Assembly (NCBI GenBank): GCA_963702175.1 | Contig: OY969721.1 | Coordinates: 372,001-436,000, forward strand | DNA from: VRUE01 sp963702175 | GTDB taxonomy: Bacteria; Actinomycetota; Thermoleophilia; Solirubrobacterales; 70-9 | Direction: 5' to 3' | DNA length: 64,000 nucleotides | Part shown: positions 8,271 through 22,017 of the stretch, in pieces | Layout of the letters: each line of letters opens with the position of its first letter | Position numbering within the stretch: the stretch's first letter is position 1 | Notes under the pieces: generated by a model | Databases searched by the model: none | What the model was told of the DNA's origin: nothing | The model's input: the letters and a program-made list of their open reading frames with translations, nothing else | Translations under genes and position numbers: made by a program

Positions 8271-8471
8271 ATGTTCGATACGAAGACAACACCGAGAGAG
8301 CGTCTCGCAGACGCGGCCGACCTGGTCATCGACTTCGCCACGCTTGGCGAGTACGGCCTCGAGCCGGTCCTTACGTCCGCCCGACCCTGTGAAGCAAGGC
8401 AGCGCAGCGCAGCCCGGCGCAGCACAGGAGCGTGGAAGTCCGCGATCGACCGCTTCGCCACGCATTCTTAA
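8271..8471 (+). CDS. Small ORF of unknown function, possibly truncated
   Basis: This 66-codon ORF encodes a charged N-terminal half beginning MFDTKTTPRERLADAADL, predicted helical, then a low-complexity Arg/Ala/Ser-rich half from about residue 36. I do not recognise the family. A -10 hexamer exactly 7 bases before its ATG is the main evidence that it is expressed. The second half lies over a GCAGC-rich stretch (8399-8425) and looks unlike conserved protein, so the gene may be the remnant of a longer one cut off beside the rRNA operon. Confidence 0.4.
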   Translation: MFDTKTTPRERLADAADLVIDFATLGEYGLEPVLTSARPCEARQRSAARRSTGAWKSAIDRFATHS

Positions 8472-8487
8472 ACGACCACGCTTCTAA

Positions 8488-8518
8488 ACGACAAAGGGCC
8501 GCCCAAACGGGGCGGCCC
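8488..8518 (-). terminator. Rho-independent terminator of the rRNA operon
   Basis: Arms GGGCCGCCC (8496-8504) and its complement (8510-8518) form a 9-bp GC stem with a 5-base loop. Read on the reverse strand it is followed by a T-rich stretch, TTTGTCGTTT. It lies just past the 5S 3' end. Confidence 0.8.
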
Positions 8519-8534
8519 AGAGTCAAAGGAAGAA

Positions 8535-8650
8535 CCGGCGGCGACCTACTCTCCCAGGAGGTTGCCCTCCAAGTACCATCGGCGCTGAGGGGCTTAACTG
8601 CTCTGTTCGGAATGGGAAGAGGTGTCTCCCCCTCGCTATGCGCCACCGGA
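8535..8650 (-). rRNA. rrf: 5S ribosomal RNA
   Basis: The reverse strand contains a complete 5S rRNA of about 116 nt. It opens TCCGGTGGCG, has the conserved CCGAACAGAGCAGTTAAG segment, and closes with the complementary CGCCGCCGG, so the terminal helix pairs. It is the last gene of the rRNA operon, about 60 bases after the 23S gene and just before a terminator. Ends are estimated from the terminal stem and may be off by a few bases. Confidence 0.95.
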
Positions 8651-8664
8651 AATTTGCGAAACCG

Positions 8665-8695
8665 CCCCGGTGGAGCTTGAAAACCGCACAAGACC
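8665..8695 (-). other. 23S rRNA processing stem, 3' arm
   Basis: This 31-base segment of the 23S-5S spacer pairs with 11786-11816, upstream of the 23S 5' end: 27 of 31 positions match, and most differences are G-U compatible. The helix would enclose the 23S rRNA, the arrangement cut by RNase III during rRNA maturation. Confidence 0.75.
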
Positions 8696-8712
8696 GCAGA
8701 GTAAAAATATCC

Positions 8713-11709
<2,997 letters not shown>

Positions 11710-11785
11710 GGTGAGCAACTAACACACAAGTGTGTAGTTGTTAATTAAATACCCTCAGAATCCACAAACGTGGATTCTGATTTTT

Positions 11786-11816
11786 GGCCTTGTGCAGTTT
11801 TCAAGGTCCACCGAGG
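11786..11816 (-). other. 23S rRNA processing stem, 5' arm
   Basis: Partner of 8665-8695. It sits in the 16S-23S spacer about 77 bases upstream of the mature 23S 5' end. The spacer also holds a perfect 11-bp hairpin (arms 11755-11765 and 11770-11780) and a second small hairpin at 11716-11740. No tRNA gene is present between 16S and 23S. Confidence 0.75.
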
Positions 11817-11839
11817 CACACACGGCGGGGATTCCGCCG

Positions 11840-11863
11840 GCGGTCTCTCAAAACTGAGCAGCG
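11840..11863 (-). other. 16S rRNA processing stem, 3' arm
   Basis: These 24 bases, about 57 bases past the 16S 3' end, are complementary at 22 of 24 positions to 13622-13645 in the 16S leader. They form the helix that encloses the 16S precursor. Confidence 0.7.
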
Positions 11864-11919
11864 CTCCGATAACACATAGTCACCGGTGAGCCCGGTCGAC
11901 GTTCTAGAGAAATCTCCCT

Positions 11920-13467
<1,548 letters not shown>

Positions 13468-13621
13468 GTACTTCTACAGAGAGCTGTCATGCCTGGCAGG
13501 CCGCCGGGTACACAAACTCGACGGCCGGCATGACGGGTAAATCGGACCGCTCGACCATGCTCATCGGCCAAGCGGTTCGGGCTCAAACAATCCACAGGCC
13601 ATCGCTGGCCCGCGGAGTGCA

Positions 13622-13645
13622 CGCTGCTCAGTTTTCAAAGACCGC
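13622..13645 (-). other. 16S rRNA processing stem, 5' arm
   Basis: Partner of 11840-11863, with 22 of 24 positions complementary, about 155 bases upstream of the mature 16S 5' end. Confidence 0.7.
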
Positions 13646-13717
13646 TGCGCCTTTGCGACGGGATTCGCCGCCCTTCACGCATGAGACAGGCACGGGCCTG
13701 CCTCAGAGGGACCGAGA

Positions 13718-13723
13718 AGTATA
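13718..13723 (-). promoter_or_regulatory. Candidate -10 box of the rRNA operon
   Basis: TATACT reads toward 16S, four bases after the tyrS stop codon. It is the best -10 match in the leader. A -35 partner was not found, and other promoters in tyrS cannot be excluded. Confidence 0.35.
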
Positions 13724-13726
13724 GCG

Positions 13727-14908
13727 CTAGGAGGGCGTCCTGCCTAGCCCGGCGCGGAGGCGGCGGAAGCGCCGCTTGCCGACCTGGAGCACTCGCCCGT
13801 CAAGGGCCTCCGGCGCCAGGTCGAGGCTATCGGCTGGAATCGGCTCTCCGTCAAGCTTCACGCCCCCTTGTTTGATCAGCCGCCGGGCCTCGCTCGAGCT
13901 GATCCCAAAGGCACCCGCCATCAGCTGCGGCAGGTGAACCGTGCCTCCGCCGTCGCCCAGGTAAGGGCCCAGCTCGACCTCCTCGACCTCGTCAGGCGCC
14001 TCGTGGCGGACGAAGAGGCGATCGAAGTGCGCCTCTGCCGCGGTCGCCGCGGCAGCATCGTGGAAGCGCTCGACGATTCGCCGGCCGAGCTCTCGCTTGG
14101 CCTCGTTCGGCGGCCGCTCGCCTTCCAGGCCTTCGCCGAGCAGGAGCCGGTAGTACTCGGGCATCGCCTCGTCGGGGATTCTCATCAGGCGGCCGAACAT
14201 CTCCTCCGGCGGATCGGTGACGCCGACGTAGTTGTCGAGCGACTTGCTCATCTTGCGCTCACCATCGATGCCGACCAGAATCGGCATCGTCATGACTGAT
14301 TGCGGTTTCTGGCCGTAAGCGGACTGGATGTCACGGCCGAAGAGCAGGTTGAACTTCTGATCGGTCCCCCCCAGCTCGACATCGGCCTCAACCGCGACCG
14401 AGTCGTAGCCCTGCAGCAGCGGGTAGAGCAGCTCGAGGGCGGCGATCGGCGTGCCCGCAGCCATCCGCTTCTGGAAGTCGTCGCGCTCCAGCAGCCGCGC
14501 CACCGTCGTCTGCGCCAGCAGACCGAGCAGCGCCTCTGGCTCCATGCGCAGCCACTCGCTGTTGAACCGGACCTCGGTGCGCTCGCGGTCGAGCACCTTG
14601 AAGGCCTGCTCCTGGTAAGTGGCGGCGTTGGTGGCGATCTCCTCGGGCGAGGGCAGCGGCCGCTGGGTCGAGCGGCCACTGGGATCGCCGATCCTGGCGG
14701 TGAAATCGCCGACGATCAGGACGACGTGGTGGCCGGCCTGCTGGAACTCGCGCAGCTTCTCCAGCACGACCGTGTGGCCGAGGTGGATGTCGGAGGTGGT
14801 CGGGTCGATCCCCAGCTTGACCCGCAGCGGTCGCCCCACCCCCAGCTGGTCGTCGAGCATGCCCGCGGGCAGCACGTCGACAGCGTTTTTCGTCAGATCC
14901 GAGGACAT
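13727..14908 (-). CDS. tyrS: Tyrosyl-tRNA synthetase
   Basis: This class I synthetase charges tRNA-Tyr with tyrosine. From the chosen ATG it is 393 residues, normal for the bacterial TyrRS of TyrZ-like type. HLGH (in TTSDIHLGHTV) is the HIGH motif, KMSKS lies in GERKMSKSLDNY, and an S4-like RNA-binding domain occupies the last 65 residues. The open frame extends upstream to a GTG at 14920, but the purine-rich AGAGAGG sits 11 bases before the ATG at 14908 and directly abuts the GTG, so the ATG is preferred. It is divergent from the penicillin-binding protein and lies upstream of the rRNA operon on the same strand. Confidence 0.95.
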   Translation of the reverse strand: MSSDLTKNAVDVLPAGMLDDQLGVGRPLRVKLGIDPTTSDIHLGHTVVLEKLREFQQAGHHVVLIVGDFTARIGDPSGRSTQRPLPSPEEIATNAATYQEQAFKVLDRERTEVRFNSEWLRMEPEALLGLLAQTTVARLLERDDFQKRMAAGTPIAALELLYPLLQGYDSVAVEADVELGGTDQKFNLLFGRDIQSAYGQKPQSVMTMPILVGIDGERKMSKSLDNYVGVTDPPEEMFGRLMRIPDEAMPEYYRLLLGEGLEGERPPNEAKRELGRRIVERFHDAAAATAAEAHFDRLFVRHEAPDEVEEVELGPYLGDGGGTVHLPQLMAGAFGISSSEARRLIKQGGVKLDGEPIPADSLDLAPEALDGRVLQVGKRRFRRLRAGLGRTPS

Positions 14909-14911
14909 CAG

Positions 14912-14986
14912 GGATCGCACCTCTCTCGCTGCGCGGAGAACCAGATATGCACGCTTGCTCGTTCGGCGCTCAAGGCCGCAATGCTA
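14912..14986 (+). repeat. 75-bp dispersed element, copy A
   Basis: This segment matches the reverse complement of 50839-50912 at about 62 of 75 positions, including an identical 21-base core at 14937-14957 that begins AGAACCAGATATGC. Both copies lie between divergently transcribed genes, here tyrS and the penicillin-binding protein. It may be a shared regulatory site or a small mobile element. Confidence 0.7.
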
Positions 14987-17110
14987 GACTGCCGCCTCCT
15001 CTTGGCGGGCAAGCGCACCAAGCCGCGCCTCAAGAAGCTGCGCATCCTCTTCGTTCTGTTGGGGCTGAGCGCGCTGGGGCTGTTCTCGATGGTCTTCGGG
15101 ATGATCATGGCTGTCTCCCAGGATCTGCCGGCGATCTACGACTTCGCCCAGTACAAGGCCTCGCAAAACAGCGAGGTCCTAGACGCCAGCGGCGAGCCGA
15201 TCGGCACCCTGACCAGTAACCAGAACAAGATCCTGCTCGACTCCGGGCAGATCTCCCCAAACGTCAAGAACGCCGTGGTCTCGATCGAGGACACGCGCTT
15301 CTACGAGCACAACGGCGTCGACTTCCAGGGCATCGGGCGAGCGCTGGTGCAGGACATCCTCTCGCTCAGCGCCAGCCAGGGCGCCTCCACCGTCACCCAG
15401 CAGTTCGTCAAGAATGCGCTCGCCGCCCAGGAAAGCCGCACGGTCTTCCAGAAGTTCCGCGAGGCCGCGCTGGCATACCGGCTCGAGCGCCACTGGAGCA
15501 AGGACAAGATCCTCACCGAGTACCTCAACACGATCTACTTCGGCGAGGGCGCCTACGGGATCGAGGCCGCAGCTCGCACTTTCTTCGGCGCCGCCCACTC
15601 CGGCTGCGGCACCGAGACCGAGCCCTGCGCCTCCGTGTTGGCCCCCTGGGAGGCCGCGATGCTGGCCGGGATCATCGCCTCGCCCTCCGCCTACGATCCC
15701 AAGTTCTTCCCCGAAAACGCCCTGCACCGGCGCAACCTAGTGCTGGAAAGGATGTACGAAGAGGGCTACATCACGCAGGAGCAGTACGCCGAAGGAACGA
15801 AGCAAGCGCTGCCCTCGCCCGATGACATCGAGCCGCCCCAGCTCGATTCCGAGGCGCCCTACTTCACCTCCTGGCTGCGCCAGCAGCTGGTCGAACGCTA
15901 TGGGGCCGCGAAGACCTTCTTCGGCGGGCTCAAAGTCAAGTCGACGCTCGACCTGCGGCTACAGGAAGCGGCGGAGGAAGTCGTCACCTCCTATCTCGGC
16001 GAACTCGGTCCGACCTCGGCCCTGATCGTGATCGACAACCGCAACGCCGGCATCAAGGCGATGGTCGCCGGCCCCGACTTCGAGGAGAAACCGTTCAACC
16101 TGGCGACGCTCGGGCACCGCCAGCCCGGGTCCTCGATCAAGCCGATCATCCTGGCGACGGCCCTGCAGCAGGGGATCTCGCCGGAAACGGTCTACGAATC
16201 GGCGCCCCAGGTCTTCTACTTCGGCAAGAAAGGCAGGGAACCGTTCGAGGTCAAAAACTACGAGGACAGCTACCTGGGGTCGGCCTCGCTGGCGACGGCG
16301 ACGACCTACTCCGACAACGCCGTCTACGCCCAGGTCGGGCTGGAAAGCATCAAAGGCGGGACCAGGGCGATCGCCCGCACCGCCCACCGGCTCGGCGTCC
16401 AGACCCATCTCTCGACCAACCCGGCGATGGTCCTAGGCGGGATCGAGGAAGGCGTGACCCCCTTGGAGTGGAGCTACGCCTTCTCCACCCTGGCCAACGA
16501 CGGTGACCGGGTCAGCGGCACGCTGGCGCCGATCCCCGGCGACAGCCCCGTCGCCTACACCGAAGTCACCGACAGCGACGGGGACCTGATCCGGGAAGGC
16601 GACAACGACTCGATCCACACCCAGGTGCTCCCCGCCGGGGTCGTCGAAGAAGCGAAGTCGATCCTCGCCTCGGTCGTCAGCAGCGGCACCGGCGTGCGGG
16701 CCGACATCGGCGACGAATCGCAGTGGGGGAAGACCGGGACGACCGACGACAACGGCGACGCCTGGTACTGCGGCGCCACCGACGAGGTCACTTCCTGCGT
16801 CTGGGTCGGCTACGCCGACACACTGACGCCGATGACGACAGAGTTCTCGGGCGGACCGGTGGACGGCGGCACCTTCCCGGCGCTGATCTGGGCCGGGGTC
16901 ATCTCCGCCTGGCAGGACATCCAGGCGGAGCGGGCGGCGGAACGCGGCGAAGACAAAGAGGACTCGGACGGCTCCGACTACGTCCCCTACGAAGCGCCCG
17001 AATCGAGCGCTCCCGAAGCGGAAGAAGCTGCACCTAGCACGCCAGAACCGGCTGAACCTGCCCCTGAAGCCGCTCCGGAATCCAGCGGTGGCGGGATCAC
17101 AGCCGGGTGA
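14981..17110 (+). CDS. Class A penicillin-binding protein (bifunctional transglycosylase/transpeptidase)
   Basis: This protein polymerises and cross-links peptidoglycan outside the membrane. From ATG 14981 it is 709 residues: a basic cytoplasmic tail, one membrane helix at about residues 22-45, a GT51 domain (EDTRFYEHNGVDFQG with the catalytic Glu, then QGASTVTQQFVKN) and a transpeptidase domain with SxxK in PGSSIKP, SxN as YSDNA and KTGTT. The last 55 residues are Glu/Pro/Ala/Ser-rich, probably a disordered tail. An in-frame TTG at 15002, 11 bases after a TAGACT hexamer, is an alternative start. It belongs to the PBP1a/PonA type and ends at a long inverted repeat. Confidence 0.93.
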   Translation: MLDCRLLLAGKRTKPRLKKLRILFVLLGLSALGLFSMVFGMIMAVSQDLPAIYDFAQYKASQNSEVLDASGEPIGTLTSNQNKILLDSGQISPNVKNAVVSIEDTRFYEHNGVDFQGIGRALVQDILSLSASQGASTVTQQFVKNALAAQESRTVFQKFREAALAYRLERHWSKDKILTEYLNTIYFGEGAYGIEAAARTFFGAAHSGCGTETEPCASVLAPWEAAMLAGIIASPSAYDPKFFPENALHRRNLVLERMYEEGYITQEQYAEGTKQALPSPDDIEPPQLDSEAPYFTSWLRQQLVERYGAAKTFFGGLKVKSTLDLRLQEAAEEVVTSYLGELGPTSALIVIDNRNAGIKAMVAGPDFEEKPFNLATLGHRQPGSSIKPIILATALQQGISPETVYESAPQVFYFGKKGREPFEVKNYEDSYLGSASLATATTYSDNAVYAQVGLESIKGGTRAIARTAHRLGVQTHLSTNPAMVLGGIEEGVTPLEWSYAFSTLANDGDRVSGTLAPIPGDSPVAYTEVTDSDGDLIREGDNDSIHTQVLPAGVVEEAKSILASVVSSGTGVRADIGDESQWGKTGTTDDNGDAWYCGATDEVTSCVWVGYADTLTPMTTEFSGGPVDGGTFPALIWAGVISAWQDIQAERAAERGEDKEDSDGSDYVPYEAPESSAPEAEEAAPSTPEPAEPAPEAAPESSGGGITAG

Positions 17111-17223
17111 GAGTCGATCCCGGCAGGGGTTCCACTTAACTTTTTCGGCTCGGCGATTGCGGCCGTCCGAGCTGCGAGGTGCCGAAAAAGTACAAGACGT
17201 TCCACCCCTGCCGGGATCGACTC
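17111..17223. terminator. Long nested inverted repeat between convergent genes
   Basis: The perfect 20-bp outer arms 17111-17130 and 17204-17223 enclose perfect 11-bp inner arms (17139-17149 and 17181-17191) and a 6-bp inner stem. The whole 113-bp gap folds into one nested hairpin. It fills the space between the PBP stop and the mpg stop, so it is best read as a bidirectional terminator. Neither side has a clear U-tract. The exact outer arms could also mark a miniature mobile element. Confidence 0.6.
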
Positions 17224-17809
17224 AGGCCGGCCGCGGTCGCGACACAAAGGGGTTGCCAGCGAGGCTGAAGCGCCAGGGGCGATCGACAGCCTTAGTGATG
17301 CCCACACGGGGGCCAGCGACGATCTCACCGTCCCAGTCGCGCTCTGGCGGTAGCAGCAGAAACGGATCCGCGCTGAGGTCGGCGCCGTTGGCGTCGAGGC
17401 CGATGCCTAGCGCCTCGGTCAGCTTGCCTGGGCCGGAGCAGAGGTCGAGGTCGGAGCGGTCGCCGCGGCGGGTTCGCATCTGATCCAGGCCGGTGGTTGG
17501 CTCCAGCGCCCGGATCAGCACCGCCGCCGCCTCGCCCTCGGGTTCAGCGACCGCGTTGAGCAGGCTGTGGATTCCGTAGGAGAGGTAGACGTAAGCTCGC
17601 CCGGGCGGCCCGAACAGCACCTCGGTGCGCGCGGTGAGTCCGACGTAGGCGTGGCAAGCTGGGTCGTCCCGCTCGTAGCTCTCGGCCTCGACGATGACGC
17701 CGCCGCAACCGCCGTAGAGGAGCTTGCAGCCGATCAGCTCGCGCGCGACCGTGTGGACGGAGCGAGCGAAGAACTCGACCCCGAGACGATCTGTCGCGGT
17801 GACGCTCAC
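17222..17809 (-). CDS. mpg: DNA-3-methyladenine glycosylase, Mpg/AAG family
   Basis: This 195-residue monofunctional glycosylase removes 3-methyladenine and other alkylated or deaminated purines from DNA. It is of the mammalian AAG type and is unrelated in fold to AlkA, whose gene is at 54671. VEAESYE near residue 42 supplies the catalytic Glu, YLSYGIH near residue 80 carries the intercalating tyrosine region, and CSGPGKLTEALGI is the C-terminal signature. Its GTG overlaps the argH stop by four bases (GTGA), so a repair gene is coupled to arginine synthesis. The stop lies within the right arm of the 17111-17223 inverted repeat. Confidence 0.93.
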   Translation of the reverse strand: MSVTATDRLGVEFFARSVHTVARELIGCKLLYGGCGGVIVEAESYERDDPACHAYVGLTARTEVLFGPPGRAYVYLSYGIHSLLNAVAEPEGEAAAVLIRALEPTTGLDQMRTRRGDRSDLDLCSGPGKLTEALGIGLDANGADLSADPFLLLPPERDWDGEIVAGPRVGITKAVDRPWRFSLAGNPFVSRPRPA

Positions 17810-19197
17810 TCCCTCTCTTCGCGCACCCTGGCTTGGACCGCGGCGAGGGTCTCGTGCGCCTGCTCGATCTGCCTGGCGAGGGCCTCGGAGCCGGTCCCCC
17901 CCTCGATCCGCTTCGACTCCAGCCAGTTCGCCTGCTTCAGCACCTCGTAGTAGGAGTCGTCGAGCATCTCGGAGCGCTCACGCAGCTCCTCGGGGGTCAG
18001 CTCGGAGAGCGTCTTGCCGCGCTCGATCGCGTCGCTGACCAAGCCGCCGACGATCCCGTGCGCCTCGCGGAACGGCACCCCCTTGCGGACGAGCAGGTCG
18101 GCGACCTCCGTCGCCGCCAGCATCTCGTCACCGGAGGCCTGCTCGAGCCGCTCGCGGTCGAACTCGATCCCGGTCAGCATCCCCTCTGTCGCGTCGAGGC
18201 AGAGCTCGACCGTGTCGATCGCGTCGAAGAGCGGCTCCTTGTCCTCCTGCATGTCCTTGCCGTAGGTCAGAGGCAGCGCATGCATGACGCCGATCAGGGC
18301 CGCGTAGTTCGCCGCCACCCGGGGGCTCTTGGCACGCAACAGCTCGGCCGAGTCGGGGTTCTTCTTCTGCGGCATGATGCTCGACCCCGAAGAGAAGGAC
18401 TCGTCGAGCTCGCAGAAGCCGAACTCGCTGCTCGACCAGATCACCACCTCCGAGCCAAGCCGTGAGAGGTGCATCGCGCAGGCTGAGGCCGCAGCGAGAT
18501 AGTCGAGGATGAAGTCGCGGTTGGAGGCGCCGTCGATCGAGTTGTGGGTGACGTGTTCGAAGCCGAGGTCCTCGGCGACGGCGCGCCGGTCGATCTCCCA
18601 GTTCACCCCGGCCAGGGCGCCGGAGCCGAGTGGCATTACCGAGGCGCTGTCGAGGGCGAACTGGAAGCGCAGCACGTCCCGCGCCAGCATCCAGAAATAG
18701 GCGAGTAGGTGGTGACCCAGGTAGACAGGCTGGCCCCGCTGCAGGTGGGTGTAGCCGGGCATCGGCCAGTCGCGGTGACGCTCGGCCAGGTCGAGCAGGC
18801 GCTCCATTGTCCCCCCGGCCAGCTCGATCGCGCGCAGCGAGTGGGCTTGGACGACCATCGCCACGTCGGTGGCGACCTGGTCGTTGCGCGAGCGGCCGGT
18901 GTGGAGCTTGCCGGCCAGCGGGCCGATCTCCTCGCCGAGCAGTCGCTCGATCGCCATGTGGATGTCCTCGTCCGCCCCCTCGAACTCGAAGCCGTGCTGA
19001 GCCATGCGATCGCCGACCCGCTCCAAGCCGGCGTCGATCTCGCCTAGCTCCTCTTCGCTGATGACGCCGATCTGACAGAGGCCGCGGGCGTGCGCGCGCG
19101 ACTGGTCGATGTCGTAGGGCGCCAGCCGCCAGTCGAAGGAGATCGAGCGGTTGAGCCGCCAGAAGCGGGGGTCGGGGTCTTTGCGGAAGCGGGACAT
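17806..19197 (-). CDS. argH: Argininosuccinate lyase
   Basis: ArgH splits argininosuccinate into arginine and fumarate, the last step of arginine synthesis. The 463-residue protein has the fumarase/aspartase superfamily signature GSSIMPQKKNPD near residue 272, HTGRSRNDQVATD near residue 104 and THLQRGQPVYLGHH near 152. The start at 19197 (MSRFRKDPDPRFW) is chosen because it makes an ATGA overlap with the upstream aminotransferase; the frame stays open for ten more codons. No other arginine gene is nearby. Confidence 0.95.
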   Translation of the reverse strand: MSRFRKDPDPRFWRLNRSISFDWRLAPYDIDQSRAHARGLCQIGVISEEELGEIDAGLERVGDRMAQHGFEFEGADEDIHMAIERLLGEEIGPLAGKLHTGRSRNDQVATDVAMVVQAHSLRAIELAGGTMERLLDLAERHRDWPMPGYTHLQRGQPVYLGHHLLAYFWMLARDVLRFQFALDSASVMPLGSGALAGVNWEIDRRAVAEDLGFEHVTHNSIDGASNRDFILDYLAAASACAMHLSRLGSEVVIWSSSEFGFCELDESFSSGSSIMPQKKNPDSAELLRAKSPRVAANYAALIGVMHALPLTYGKDMQEDKEPLFDAIDTVELCLDATEGMLTGIEFDRERLEQASGDEMLAATEVADLLVRKGVPFREAHGIVGGLVSDAIERGKTLSELTPEELRERSEMLDDSYYEVLKQANWLESKRIEGGTGSEALARQIEQAHETLAAVQARVREERE

Positions 19198-20315
19198 CAG
19201 CGCAGGGAGTCGGCGAGAGCCTCGCACACCCTTTCGACCTGTTGCTCGCTCATCGAGGGGAAGAAGGGCAGGGCAAGTGAGCGGGCTGAGGCTTCTTCTG
19301 CCACCGGGAACTGGCCCTCGGCGTAGCCGAGCTCGCGCAGGTGGGGAAAGAGGTGGATGCAGGGGAGGTAGGCCTTGGCCGCGACGCCGCGCTCGGCGAG
19401 CTGGGCGACCGTCGCGTCGCGATCGACCTCCGCGGGCAGGCGGACGGTGTAGACGAACCAGCTGCGCCGCTCGGCGCCGCGCCCGGCCATCGGTGCCTCA
19501 AGGCCCTCGATCCCGAGCATCGCCAGCGATCCCTCGTAGAGGGCCGCGACCCGATCCCGCCCCGCCAGCAGCTCGTCGAGCTTCTCGACCTGAGCGACGC
19601 CGATCGCCGCGGCGACGTCGGAGAGCCGGTAGTTGAAGCCGAGCCGGTCGTGGTCGAGCCAGCCCATGTCGACGGCGCGGCCCTGGTTGCGCTCGCTGCG
19701 CAGGCGCTTCGCCAGCTCGGCGTCGGTGGGCACGATCACTCCCCCCTCCCCCGTCGTCAGCTGCTTGTTGGCGTAGAAGGCGAAGGTGGCGAGGTTGCCG
19801 CGAGCGCCCACCCGCTTGCGCTCTGAGTCGACGGCGCCGAGCGCCTCGCAGCCGTCCTCGAGGATGCCAAAGCCGCGCCGCTCCGCAAGCGCCTCCAGCT
19901 CGGGCATCGCGGCCGGGTAGCCGAAGATGTGGATCGGGAGGATCCCGACGGCCTTCTCGCCCGCCGCCGCCTCGGCGGCAGCGGGGTCGAGGTTGAGCGT
20001 CTCCGGATCGACGTCGCAGAAGACCGGCTTCGCCCCCTCGTAGAGGAGGCAGTTCGCAGAGGCGACGAAGCTGAAGGGGCTGGTGAGAACCTCGTCGCCG
20101 GGACCCCAGCCAAGCGCGCGCACGCCGAGGTGGAGGGCAGCGGTGCCGCTCGAGACGGCGACCGCGTCCTCGACCCCGAGCCACGCCGCCAGCTCGCGCT
20201 CGAAGCGCTCCCCCATCGGGCCCAGCGAGAGCCGGCCCGAGCGCAGGACTTCGAGCACTAGCTCCTCCTCGCGCTCTCCGAGCTCTGGACGTGCCAGCGG
20301 GATCTCGGCGGTCAT
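19197..20315 (-). CDS. DegT/DnrJ/EryC1-family sugar aminotransferase
   Basis: This 372-residue PLP enzyme belongs to the family that aminates nucleotide-linked keto-sugars. AVSSGTAALHLGVRAL near residue 53 binds the PLP phosphate, EDGCEALGA holds the Asp that contacts the ring nitrogen, and FAFYANKQLTTGEGG carries the Schiff-base lysine. Homologues act in cell-wall or glycan amino-sugar pathways, so its place between citramalate synthase and argH is unexpected; no sugar dehydratase lies beside it. A -10 hexamer 7 bases before the ATG suggests its own leaderless transcript. The substrate is not predictable. Confidence 0.85.
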   Translation of the reverse strand: MTAEIPLARPELGEREEELVLEVLRSGRLSLGPMGERFERELAAWLGVEDAVAVSSGTAALHLGVRALGWGPGDEVLTSPFSFVASANCLLYEGAKPVFCDVDPETLNLDPAAAEAAAGEKAVGILPIHIFGYPAAMPELEALAERRGFGILEDGCEALGAVDSERKRVGARGNLATFAFYANKQLTTGEGGVIVPTDAELAKRLRSERNQGRAVDMGWLDHDRLGFNYRLSDVAAAIGVAQVEKLDELLAGRDRVAALYEGSLAMLGIEGLEAPMAGRGAERRSWFVYTVRLPAEVDRDATVAQLAERGVAAKAYLPCIHLFPHLRELGYAEGQFPVAEEASARSLALPFFPSMSEQQVERVCEALADSLR

Positions 20316-20325
20316 GCCCGCGACC

Positions 20326-21900
<1,575 letters not shown>

Positions 21901-22017
21901 CTGATGCCTTTCGATTCGAGGAGTCGGGGGGAGGGCCTTTCGACCCGTGCGCACGGCAGCGCCGCGCCAGCCGCTAGGCGGCTGCGGTAATTCGCCCGAT
22001 CGACTCGAAGCTGTGCA

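Larger units (their letters stand above)
13468..13726 (-). promoter_or_regulatory. 16S leader and rRNA promoter region
   Basis: This 259-base stretch between tyrS and 16S contains no protein gene. It holds the 5' arm of the 16S processing stem (13622-13645), a hairpin in which TCATGCC (13487-13493) pairs with GGCATGA (13526-13532), and a TATACT hexamer at 13718-13723 reading toward 16S. That hexamer begins just after the tyrS stop, so any -35 would lie within the tyrS coding end; none is convincing. Read-through from tyrS could also feed the operon. Confidence 0.5.

Noticed and set aside
11755..11785. Rho-independent terminator in the 16S-23S spacer
   Set aside because: The perfect 11-bp stem is followed by T5 only on the + strand; the rRNA operon reads the other way, so it would not terminate. 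A processing or folding role is more likely.
11710..11919. tRNA-Ile or tRNA-Ala in the rRNA spacer
   Set aside because: No acceptor/T-arm pattern is present in the spacer on either strand.
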